Assembly: GCF_003963535.1 (NCBI RefSeq)
Contig: NZ_CP034539.1
Span: 3,534,001 to 3,598,000 of the forward strand
Source of the DNA: Streptomyces cyaneochromogenes
Lineage (GTDB): Bacteria; Actinomycetota; Actinomycetes; Streptomycetales; Streptomycetaceae
Direction of reading: 5' to 3'
Length of the DNA stretch: 64,000 nucleotides
The notes beneath the pieces were generated by a model. The model was not told where the DNA came from. It saw only the letters and a list, made by a program, of their open reading frames with translations, and made no database searches. Both the position numbers and the translations under genes were made by a program. Positions 16,766-24,680 of the stretch are shown here, one piece after another. Within the stretch, counting starts at the first letter, position 1. The number at the start of each line of letters is the position of its first letter.

Positions 16766-18222
16766 GAATCCGCAGTATCCACGTCCAGGCGGGCATGCGC
16801 GTGCGCCGCGACCGGTGGGGGCAGCCAGCCCCGGGACGTCAGTTCGTCGACCAGGCGGGCGTAGGGCTCGGCGAAGCGGGCGGTGCGGCCGGGGCGGGGT
16901 TCGACGGTCGTGCCAATGCCGGCCATGCCCTCCGCGGCCTCCGCCAGCCGCGGCGCCGCGCCCGCCCCGTACGCCGCCAACGCCGCCATTCCCAGGGCCG
17001 GTTCCGTCTGCTCCGGCACCCGGGCCGGGCGGCCCAGGACGTCGGCGCGCAGTTGGTTCCAGTACGGGCTGCGGGCGGCGCCGCCGGTGAAGGTGAGGGG
17101 GCCGTCGAGGGGGGCGCCGAGGTGGTGCAGGTAGTCCAGGCACAGGCGTTCCGTGAGGGCGACGCCCTGGAGGAGCGCGGCCCACAGGTCGGCGTCCGAC
17201 TCCGGTTCACCGAGGACCAGCGCGAAGGCGTCCGGGGCCAGGAAGGGGAAGCGCTCACCGGGTGACACCAGGGGGTAGGTGATCGCGCCGGACGGCTCGT
17301 ACGCGGCGGCCGCCTTGTCCATGGCCGACGGGTCGGCGCCCGGGAACGCCGCCGTGAGCACCCCCGCGCCCACGCTGGAGGCACCGCCGGGCAGCCAACT
17401 CCCGTCCGGCGCACGGTGGTTGTAGACCACGCCGGTCGGGTCCCGGACCGGGGTCGGGGACGCGCCCTTGAGGACCAGCGTGGTGCCGAGCACCGAGTTC
17501 CAGGAGCCGGGGCGCAGGGCGGCGGAGGCGATCTGGGCCGCGCAGCCGTCGGTCATCCCGGCGATGACGGGGGTGCCGGCGGGGATGCCGGTGGCCTCGG
17601 CGGCGGTCGGGGTGACCTCGCCGAGCCGGGTGCCGGGGCGTACGACGTCGGGGATCGCCGTGTCGGACAGGCCCAGTAGGGCCAGCGGGGACGGCCAGGC
17701 GTCGCGCTCCAGGTCGTAGCCGGTCTTGAGGGCGTGGCTGGAGTCGGCCGGGGGCAGCGCGCCGGTGAGGAGGGAGACGACCAGGTCCGGCTGGTGGGTG
17801 ACCCTGCCGGGGCCGTAGGCCTCGGTCAGCCACAGCGCCTTCGGCAACGCCCAGGTGTTCTGCACGCCGAGCCCCGCCGACCGTGCCCGCGCCGCCTCGG
17901 CCGCCGCCCGCCCGTCGTCGTACATCAGCGCGGGGCTCATCGGCCGCCCCGCCCCGTCCGTCAGCAGCACGGTCCCGGACGTCCCGCACACCGCGAGCCC
18001 GCCGACCCGCGTCTTCGACCGGCCCTGCAGCGCGGCACGGGACGCCGCGCACAGCGCGTCCCACCACTGCGCCGGATCCTGCTCGTGCCGCACACCGTCA
18101 CGCCGCCCGGCGAGGGGCGCCGAGCCGCTGCCGAGGACCGTGCCGTCCCCGGTGACCAGCAGGACCCGGACGCTCTGGGTCCCCAGGTCGATCCCGAGCC
18201 ACGCGTCCTGTTCATGCGTCAT
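16762..18222 (-). CDS. FGGY-family sugar/polyol kinase (first of two)
   Basis: 486 aa. The FGGY ATPase fold begins WLGIDLGTQSVRVLLV, with a C-terminal phosphate-binding region LTFTGGAARSPYWNQLRADVLGRP. Overall it looks like the xylulokinase branch. Substrate class is a sugar, ketopentose or polyol. ATG 18222 is chosen because GGGAGGTCC precedes it; an ATG 36 bases upstream is less well placed. It is divergent from the ABC transporter operon across a 170-base promoter region and coupled to the phosphatase gene. A second FGGY kinase lies at 27082. Confidence 0.9.
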   Translation of the reverse strand: MTHEQDAWLGIDLGTQSVRVLLVTGDGTVLGSGSAPLAGRRDGVRHEQDPAQWWDALCAASRAALQGRSKTRVGGLAVCGTSGTVLLTDGAGRPMSPALMYDDGRAAAEAARARSAGLGVQNTWALPKALWLTEAYGPGRVTHQPDLVVSLLTGALPPADSSHALKTGYDLERDAWPSPLALLGLSDTAIPDVVRPGTRLGEVTPTAAEATGIPAGTPVIAGMTDGCAAQIASAALRPGSWNSVLGTTLVLKGASPTPVRDPTGVVYNHRAPDGSWLPGGASSVGAGVLTAAFPGADPSAMDKAAAAYEPSGAITYPLVSPGERFPFLAPDAFALVLGEPESDADLWAALLQGVALTERLCLDYLHHLGAPLDGPLTFTGGAARSPYWNQLRADVLGRPARVPEQTEPALGMAALAAYGAGAAPRLAEAAEGMAGIGTTVEPRPGRTARFAEPYARLVDELTSRGWLPPPVAAHAHARLDVDTADS

Positions 18223-18322
18223 CCGGACCTCCCGCACATCTGGATCCGTGAACTTCACACTCTGCCCTGAGATTTTCCCGTGCGCGAGGGATTGACGCCC
18301 AACTTCCGCCGTTCCACCCTCT

Positions 18323-18349
18323 GTTAACGAGTCGACTCGCCGTGTTAAC
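18323..18349. promoter_or_regulatory. Candidate operator in the divergent kinase/transporter promoter
   Basis: Two GTTAAC hexamers (18323-18328 and 18344-18349) are exactly 21 bp apart, with a perfect 12-bp palindrome CGAGTCGACTCG (18328-18339) between them. This is a plausible site for the DeoR regulator encoded in the operon. No site of this family was verified. Confidence 0.4.
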
Positions 18350-18390
18350 CACTCGCACCCGGATGGCCGAACCCCACGTGGAGGTCACGG

Positions 18391-19812
18391 ATGGACACGC
18401 ACGCCCACGACCGCCGACGGTTCCTGGCGCTGAGCGCCGCCCTGGCCGCCACGCCCCTCCTGTCGGCCTGCGGTGCCGGATTCGGCGGCGACGACAGCAA
18501 GAACGACGGCTCGGCGGCGGACGACGTCACCGGCTCCTTCGACTGGAAGCGGGAGAAGGGGACGACCGTCAAGGCGCTGCTCAACAAGCACCCGTACACG
18601 GACGCCCTGATAGCGGACCTGAAGTCCTTCACCGAGAAGACCGGCATCAAGGTCGAGTACGACGTCTTCCCCGAGGACAACTACTTCGACAAGCTCACCG
18701 TCGACCTGTCCAGCGGCCGCGCCTCGTACGACGTCTTCATGCTGGGCGCGTACATGGTCTGGCAGTACGGGCCGCCGGGGTGGCTGGAGGACCTCGGCCC
18801 GTGGATGCGCAACTCCTCGGCCACCGGCGCCGAATGGGACCAGGCCGACTTCTTCCCCAACCTCCTCCAGGCCGACCAGTGGTCCCTGAAGGCGGGCGCG
18901 CCGCTCGGGCAGGGCGGGCAGTACGCGCTGCCGTGGGGCTGGGAGACGAACGTCGTCGCCTACAACACGGACGTCTTCAGGAAGCTCGGCCTCAAGCCCG
19001 CCGAGACCTTCGACGAGCTGCGCGAGACCGCCGGGGCCATCAAGCAGAAGGCTCCGGGTGCCGGCTTCGACGGCATGTACGGGATCGCCGTACGGGGATC
19101 GAGGAGCTGGGCGACCATCCACCCCGGCTTCATGACGATGTACGCCCGCAACGGGCTCAAGGACTTCACGGTCGAGGGCGGGAAGCTCACACCGGCGATG
19201 AACAGCCCCGAGGCCATCGCCTTCACCGAGGACTGGGCCGGCATGGTCAAGCAGGGCGGGCCGCCGTCCTGGACGTCGTACACCTGGTACCAGTGCTCCA
19301 GCGACCTCGGTGCGAAGAAGGCCGGGATGCTGTTCGACGCGGACACGGCCGCCTACTTCCAGGCCGTCGAGGGGGCCAGCCCCGCCTCGGGGAAGATCGC
19401 CTTCCACCCCGGTCCGAAGGGGCCGGACGGGTCGCTCGCCACCAACATGTGGATCTGGTCGCTCGGCATGAACGCCAAGAGCAAGAAGAAGAGCGCCGCC
19501 TGGCTCTTCCTCCAGTGGGCGACCGGCAAGGAGCACCTGCTCAAGAGCGCCGTCACGCACAACCACATCGACCCTGTGCGCAAGTCCATCGCCGACGCCG
19601 CCGCCTACAAGGACAAGATGCGGCACCTCCCGGGCTTCATCGAGACCTTCGAGGCCGTCGTCGACCAGACGAAGATCCAGTTCACCCCGCAGGCGCAGTT
19701 CTTCGACGCGACCACCAGCTGGGCCGCCGCCCTGCAGGAGATCTACGGCGGCCAGGGCGCAGAGTCGGTGCTCGACGGGCTGGCGGGCGACCTCGCCGAC
19801 AAGGTGGGCTAG
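18391..19812 (+). CDS. ABC sugar/polyol-binding lipoprotein
   Basis: 473 aa. The N-terminus DRRRFLALSAALAATPLLSAC combines a twin-Arg Tat motif and a lipobox, so the folded protein is exported and lipidated. The rest is a family-1 extracellular solute-binding protein, with WLEDLGPWMR, YALPWGWETNVVAYNTDVFRK and a C-terminal LSGGDLADKVG-like end. ATG 18391 has GGAGGTC 8 bases upstream. It is the first gene of the operon and defines the cargo; the neighbours point to a polyol or pentose-like sugar. Confidence 0.9.
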   Translation: MDTHAHDRRRFLALSAALAATPLLSACGAGFGGDDSKNDGSAADDVTGSFDWKREKGTTVKALLNKHPYTDALIADLKSFTEKTGIKVEYDVFPEDNYFDKLTVDLSSGRASYDVFMLGAYMVWQYGPPGWLEDLGPWMRNSSATGAEWDQADFFPNLLQADQWSLKAGAPLGQGGQYALPWGWETNVVAYNTDVFRKLGLKPAETFDELRETAGAIKQKAPGAGFDGMYGIAVRGSRSWATIHPGFMTMYARNGLKDFTVEGGKLTPAMNSPEAIAFTEDWAGMVKQGGPPSWTSYTWYQCSSDLGAKKAGMLFDADTAAYFQAVEGASPASGKIAFHPGPKGPDGSLATNMWIWSLGMNAKSKKKSAAWLFLQWATGKEHLLKSAVTHNHIDPVRKSIADAAAYKDKMRHLPGFIETFEAVVDQTKIQFTPQAQFFDATTSWAAALQEIYGGQGAESVLDGLAGDLADKVG

Positions 19813-19815
19813 CCG

Positions 19816-20697
19816 ATGGGATGGCGGCTCGCCCTGCGCCCCTACGTCCTGATCGTCCCCGCCCTGCTGCTGACCTGCGGAATCCTCTACCCCTTCGGGC
19901 TCGGCCTCTACTACACCCTGTTCGACTTCTCGGCGAGCAAACCGCAGCCGGACATGGTGCGGTTCGAGAACTACGAGACCGTCTTCACGCAGGAGGCCTT
20001 CTGGAACTCGGCGTGGGTGACGGTGCTGTACGCGGTGGGGGCGGCCGTCGTGGAGACGGTCCTCGGGGTCGCCGTCGCCCTGCTGCTGCACCGGTCGTCG
20101 CTGGTCGGGCGGGTGCTGGAGAAGATCCTCATCCTGCCGCTGATGATCGCGCCGGTGATCGCGGCGATCATCTGGAAGCTGATGCTCCAGCCGTCGGTCG
20201 GAGTGATCAACCACCTCCTCGAACCCTTCGGGCTGGGCGGGGTCCAGTGGACGGACACCCCGACCGGCGCGCTGCTGTCGTCGATCGCCGTGGACGTCTG
20301 GGTCTACACCCCGTTCGTGGCGATCCTCGCCCTCGCCGGGCTGCGCTCGCTGCCCACCTCGCCCTTCGAGGCGGCGGCCGTCGACGGGGCCCGCTGGTGG
20401 TACACCTTCCGGCGGCTGACGCTGCCGATGCTGTGGCCGTACGTCCTGGTCGCGGTGATCTTCCGGTTCATGGACTCGCTGAAGGTGTTCGACATCATCT
20501 ACGCCCTGACGGAGGGCGGGCCCGGCGACTCGACCGTCGTCCTGCAGATCCGGGCCTATCTGGAGGCGATCCGCTTCCAGCGGTACTCGTTCGGGATCAG
20601 CTACACGATCGTGCTGTGGGCCGTCGTGTATCTCGCCGCGATGGTGCTGGTGAAGCACCTGGGGAAGATCCAGCGAAAGGCGGCGGAGGTCAAATGA
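19816..20697 (+). CDS. ABC sugar transporter permease (MalF-like)
   Basis: 293 aa with six membrane segments. The EAA motif is EAAAVDGARWWYTFRRLTLPML. This is the first inner-membrane subunit of a CUT1-type carbohydrate importer. It starts 4 bases after the binding-protein stop and overlaps the next permease by four bases. Confidence 0.92.
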   Translation: MGWRLALRPYVLIVPALLLTCGILYPFGLGLYYTLFDFSASKPQPDMVRFENYETVFTQEAFWNSAWVTVLYAVGAAVVETVLGVAVALLLHRSSLVGRVLEKILILPLMIAPVIAAIIWKLMLQPSVGVINHLLEPFGLGGVQWTDTPTGALLSSIAVDVWVYTPFVAILALAGLRSLPTSPFEAAAVDGARWWYTFRRLTLPMLWPYVLVAVIFRFMDSLKVFDIIYALTEGGPGDSTVVLQIRAYLEAIRFQRYSFGISYTIVLWAVVYLAAMVLVKHLGKIQRKAAEVK

Positions 20698-21524
20698 CCA
20701 TGCGCAAGCGCCTGTTGGGGTGGCTGGCGGACGCCGCCCTCATCCTCTACTTCGTGTTCGCCCTCTTCCCGATCGCCTGGATGGTGATCCTCTCCCTGAA
20801 GCCGACGAACGAACTCTTCTCCACCTACTTCTCCTTCTCCCCCACCCTCGACGGCTACCGCACCGTCCTCGGCGACAGCGAGGGCATCCCGTTCGTGCGG
20901 TTCTTCGTCAACAGCCTGGTGGTGTCGGTGGGAGCGGTCGTGCTGTCGCTCCTGGTCGGCCTGCCGGCCGCGTACGCCTCGGCGCGCTGGCGGTTCAAGG
21001 GCTCCGAGAACCTGATGTTCACGCTGCTGTCGTTCCGCTTCGCACCCGAACTCACCGTGATCATCCCGCTGTTCGTGCTCTACCAGAAGCTCGGCCTGTT
21101 CGACACGTACGTCGGCATGATCTGGGTGCTCCAGCTGGTGACGCTGCCGCTGATCGTGTGGATCATGCGGTCGTACTTCGCCGACCTCACGCCCGAGCTG
21201 GAACAGGCGGCGCTGCTGGACGGCTACACCCGCAAACAGGCGTTCCTGAAAGTGGCGCTGCCGCTGGTCAAGCCGGGTGTGGCGGCCGTGTCGCTGCTCG
21301 CCTTCATCTTCGCCTGGAACAACTTCGTCTTCCCGCTCATCCTGACCTCCAACGAGGCCCAGACCGTGACCGTGGGCGCGCTGTCCTTCCTCGGCGGGGA
21401 CCGCCCCAAGTACAACCTGACGGCGGCGGCCGCGCTCGTCTCCGTCGTACCGCCGCTGCTGCTGGCCCTCACCATCCAGCGGTATCTGGTGCGGGGGCTG
21501 TCGTTCGGGGCGGTGAAGTCATGA
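20694..21524 (+). CDS. ABC sugar transporter permease (MalG-like)
   Basis: 276 aa with six membrane segments and the EAA loop EQAALLDGYTRKQAFLKVALPLVKPG. It is the second CUT1 permease subunit. ATG 20694 overlaps the previous stop (ATGA) with GGAGG upstream, and its own stop overlaps the ATPase start in the same way, so the genes are translationally coupled. Confidence 0.92.
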   Translation: MTMRKRLLGWLADAALILYFVFALFPIAWMVILSLKPTNELFSTYFSFSPTLDGYRTVLGDSEGIPFVRFFVNSLVVSVGAVVLSLLVGLPAAYASARWRFKGSENLMFTLLSFRFAPELTVIIPLFVLYQKLGLFDTYVGMIWVLQLVTLPLIVWIMRSYFADLTPELEQAALLDGYTRKQAFLKVALPLVKPGVAAVSLLAFIFAWNNFVFPLILTSNEAQTVTVGALSFLGGDRPKYNLTAAAALVSVVPPLLLALTIQRYLVRGLSFGAVKS

Positions 21525-22606
21525 TCGTGCTGCGGGGCATCAGCAAGACCTACGGGAGGACGACCGCCCTGGACGACCTCGACCTCGAGGTCCGCGAAGG
21601 CGAGTTCTTCTGTCTGCTCGGCCCGTCCGGCGCCGGCAAGACGACCACCCTCAAGACCGTCGCCGGGCTCGAACAGCCGGACTCCGGCACGGTCGAGCTC
21701 GACGGCAAGGACATGAACGGCGTCGAACCGTACGACCGCGGCGTCGCGATGTGTTTCGAGAGCTACGCCCTCTATCCACACAAGTCCGCGTACGACAATC
21801 TGGCCTCGCCGCTGCGCTCCCCGCGCCACCGCCTCCCCGCCGTGCAAGCGCGGGAGCGCATCGGTGAGACCGCCGAACTCCTCGGCATCTCGGCCCTGCT
21901 CGACCGCCCCGTCGGGCAGCTCTCCAACGGCCAGCGCCAGCGCGTCGCCCTGGGCCGCGTCCTGGTCCGCCCGGCCCGCGCCTTCCTCCTCGACGAGCCC
22001 CTCTCCCACCTCGACGCCAAGCTGCGCCAGCAGATGCGGGCCGAGCTGAAGGCGATCGGCGCGGTGCGGCGCACGACCACCCTCTACGTCACCCATGACT
22101 CCGTCGAGGCCCTGGCGCTCGGCGACCGGATCGGGGTGATCCGGGACGGGCGGATCGTGCAGACGGGGACGCGGGAGGAGATCTGGTACCGCCCGTACGA
22201 CACGGAGGTCGCGCGGGCCTTCGGGCGGCCCCGGATCAATCTGCTCCCCGGGGCCGTCGCGCCCGACGGCGGCTTCCGGTCGGCGGACGGCGAGGTCGAG
22301 CTGCCGATCGGAGCGCAGGCGTCTTGCGGCACGCAGGTGCTGATCGGCGTCCGGCCCCGCGATCTCACCCTCGGCGAGGGTCCCGGGCACGAACTCACCG
22401 GCACGGTCTACGTCACCGAGGTGCTCGGCCGGTCCGTGGAGGTCACCGTCCGGCTCGGCGAGCAGCACGTGTCCCTGGTCGCCCCGCGCGGCGACGCGAC
22501 CGGTCTGCGTCCCGATGATCCGGTACGGCTGTCGGTCCGGCCTGAGAACCTGCTCCTGTTCGAGGCCGACCGGCCGGAGCGTCCAGGACGAAGGATCGGA
22601 CCATGA
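21521..22606 (+). CDS. ABC sugar transporter ATPase, first of two
   Basis: 361 aa. Walker A GPSGAGKTT, Walker B AFLLDEPLSHLD and LYVTHDSVEALALGD are normal. The signature is LSNGQRQRVALGR, with Asn replacing the usual Gly, and the Q-loop region reads GVAMCFESYALYPHKSAYDN. A C-terminal TOBE domain (about 240-361) follows. Together with the second ATPase at 23423 it would make an asymmetric ATPase pair like GlpS/GlpT of rhizobial glycerol importers, rather than the usual homodimer (inference). Confidence 0.9.
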   Translation: MIVLRGISKTYGRTTALDDLDLEVREGEFFCLLGPSGAGKTTTLKTVAGLEQPDSGTVELDGKDMNGVEPYDRGVAMCFESYALYPHKSAYDNLASPLRSPRHRLPAVQARERIGETAELLGISALLDRPVGQLSNGQRQRVALGRVLVRPARAFLLDEPLSHLDAKLRQQMRAELKAIGAVRRTTTLYVTHDSVEALALGDRIGVIRDGRIVQTGTREEIWYRPYDTEVARAFGRPRINLLPGAVAPDGGFRSADGEVELPIGAQASCGTQVLIGVRPRDLTLGEGPGHELTGTVYVTEVLGRSVEVTVRLGEQHVSLVAPRGDATGLRPDDPVRLSVRPENLLLFEADRPERPGRRIGP

Positions 22607-23445
22607 ACCCGGGATTGAACAACGCACAGCAGGGCCCCGCCGCCCGCCAGGCCGCCATGGCCGAGCAGGTCCTCGCCGAGGGGTCGGCCACGGCCGCCGA
22701 GCTGGCAGAGCGGTTCGGGGTGAGCCTGATGACGATCCACCGGGACCTGGACGAGCTCGAACGGCAGGGGATCGTCAGGAAGTCCAGGGGCGGGGTGACG
22801 GCCCAGCCCTCCGGTGTCTTCGAGTCGAACGTGCAGTACCGCCTCAAGACCATGCGCGCCGAGAAGGCCGCCGTGGCCGACCGCGCCCTGAAGCTGATCG
22901 AACCCGGCATGGCGATCATGCTGGACGACTCCACCTCCACCCTGGAGATAGCCCGCAGGCTGCGGCTCGGGGAGGTGACCCCGCTGACGGTGGTCACCAA
23001 CTTCCTGGAGGCCATCAACCTCCTCTCCGACCAGCGCGGCATCCACCTCATGGCCCTCGGCGGCGACTACGACCCGCTGCACTCCTCCTTCCTCGGCGTG
23101 TCCTGCGTCGAGGCGATAGAGCAGCTGCGCGTGGACGTCTGCTTCGCGTCCACGTCGGCCGTGCGCGGGGGCTACGCCTACCACCAGGAGCAGCACATCG
23201 TGTCGGTGAAGCGGGCCATGCTCGACGCGGCCGCCCGCAACGTCCTGCTGATCGACCACACCAAGCTCGCCCGGGTCGCCCTGCACCGGGTGGTCCCGCT
23301 CTCCCGCTTCGACCTGCTCCTCGTGGACGACGGGGCGTCGGCGGAGGCACTGCGGGACCTGGACGAGCACAAGGTCACCTACGAAGTGTGCGCGAAGCCG
23401 CCGACCGTGACGAAGGGCAGCGATGACCGAGCTGGAGCTACGTGA
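22603..23445 (+). CDS. DeoR-family transcriptional regulator
   Basis: 280 aa. The N-terminal helix-turn-helix reads GSATAAELAERFGVSLMTIHRDLDELERQGIVRKSRGG, typical of DeoR proteins, then a DeoRC sensor domain that binds a phosphorylated sugar. It is translationally coupled to both ATPases: its ATG overlaps the first ATPase stop and its end overlaps the second ATPase by 23 bases. Embedding the regulator between the two ATPases is unusual. It likely represses this operon and releases it on binding the product of one of the FGGY kinases. Confidence 0.92.
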   Translation: MNPGLNNAQQGPAARQAAMAEQVLAEGSATAAELAERFGVSLMTIHRDLDELERQGIVRKSRGGVTAQPSGVFESNVQYRLKTMRAEKAAVADRALKLIEPGMAIMLDDSTSTLEIARRLRLGEVTPLTVVTNFLEAINLLSDQRGIHLMALGGDYDPLHSSFLGVSCVEAIEQLRVDVCFASTSAVRGGYAYHQEQHIVSVKRAMLDAAARNVLLIDHTKLARVALHRVVPLSRFDLLLVDDGASAEALRDLDEHKVTYEVCAKPPTVTKGSDDRAGAT

Positions 23446-24505
23446 TCTGCGCAAGACCTATGCGGCGCGGGGCCGCCCGGCGGTGGACGCCGTACGCGGC
23501 ATCGACCTGGCCCTGCGCTCCGGCGAGCTGCTCGGCCTGCTCGGCCCTTCGGGCTGCGGCAAGTCCACCACCCTGCGGATGATCGCCGGCCTGGAGTCGG
23601 TGACCGGCGGGGACATCCTGGTCGGCGGTTCATCGGTGATCGCGCGCCCCGCCCAGCAGCGCAACATCGGGGTCGCGTTCGAGAACTACGCGCTGTATCC
23701 GCCGCTGACGGTGGCGGAGAACCTGGCGTTCGGCCTGAAGGCACGGAAACGAGCCGCCCGGGGTGACGTCGACCGCAAGGTCAGGGAGATCGCCGACCGC
23801 GTCGACCTCACCCCCCTCCTCGACGCCCGCCCCACGGGCCTGTCCAGCGGTCAGAAGCAGCGTGTGTCCCTGGCCCGCGCCCTGATCCGCGAACCGGACG
23901 TCCTCCTCCTCGACGAGCCCCTCTCCCACCTGGACGCGGCCCAGCGCGACACGACCCGCCGCGAACTCAAACGCATCCAGCGCGACCTGGGCCATACGAC
24001 CATCCTGGTCACCCACGACCAGGAGGAGGCCCTCTCCCTCGCCGACCGGATCGCCGTGATGAAGGACGGCGTCATCCAGCAGCTCGGCACCCCGTACGAG
24101 ATCTACGACAGCCCCGCCAACGTCTTCGTCGCGGACTTCGTCGGCGAACCCGCGATCAACCTCCTCCCCGGCACGGCGACGGACGACGGCCACGCCCGCC
24201 TCTCCGACTCCGCACGGCTCGCACTGCCGGTGCCGGTGGCCGTCGGCCGGAAGGTGGTGGTCGGCATCCGCCCCGAGGACCTGACCCTGACCGGCGAGGA
24301 CGACGGCATCGCCGCCCGCGTGGTGGCCCACGAACCCCTCCTGGAGTCGGGCATCGCCACCCTCGCCCTCGACGGCGTCGAACGCCCCCTCGTCGTCCTC
24401 ACCGACCCCGAGGTCCGCCTCGCCCACGACGACCGCGTCCACGTCACCGCCGACCCTGACCTCACCCATGTCTTCGACGCCGAGACAGGAGACTCCCTGC
24501 GTTGA
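23423..24505 (+). CDS. ABC sugar transporter ATPase, second of two
   Basis: 360 aa. Walker A GPSGCGKSTT, signature LSSGQKQRVSLARAL, Walker B VLLLDEPLSHLD and switch His in ILVTHDQEEALSLAD, with a C-terminal TOBE domain. ATG 23423 has GAAGGG upstream. Its last codon and TGA stop straddle the right boundary of the TnpB element: codon CGT and the stop use the element's TTGA. In the reconstructed empty site the gene would end CGG TAA, giving the same last residue, so the protein is unchanged by the insertion. Confidence 0.9.
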   Translation: MTELELRDLRKTYAARGRPAVDAVRGIDLALRSGELLGLLGPSGCGKSTTLRMIAGLESVTGGDILVGGSSVIARPAQQRNIGVAFENYALYPPLTVAENLAFGLKARKRAARGDVDRKVREIADRVDLTPLLDARPTGLSSGQKQRVSLARALIREPDVLLLDEPLSHLDAAQRDTTRRELKRIQRDLGHTTILVTHDQEEALSLADRIAVMKDGVIQQLGTPYEIYDSPANVFVADFVGEPAINLLPGTATDDGHARLSDSARLALPVPVAVGRKVVVGIRPEDLTLTGEDDGIAARVVAHEPLLESGIATLALDGVERPLVVLTDPEVRLAHDDRVHVTADPDLTHVFDAETGDSLR

Positions 24506-24680
24506 CTTCCTCCCTCTCCTGACGGAGGGGACTCCTACAGCTCGCGCCGTAGGGCTTCCTGCTTCATCGCCGACCGCCCGCCCGGAGTGCTCCGTTGAGG
24601 TCTTACACCGGCTCCACAGGCCGACACCGCCAGCCCGGCGGCCAGAAGGTTATTCGCTGCGTTCTCATCGCGGTCGTGGT
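24482..24680 (-). ncRNA. Predicted TnpB guide RNA (omega/reRNA)
   Basis: By analogy with ISDra2, the guide RNA overlaps the 3' end of tnpB, continues through the right end and takes its guide from flanking DNA. Here the scaffold would come from roughly 24680 down to 24502 and the guide from 24501 to 24482 (minus strand CGCAGGGAGTCTCCTGTCTC). The 5' limit is a guess. The guide plus the TTTAC motif equals the element's own empty site. Confidence 0.4.
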
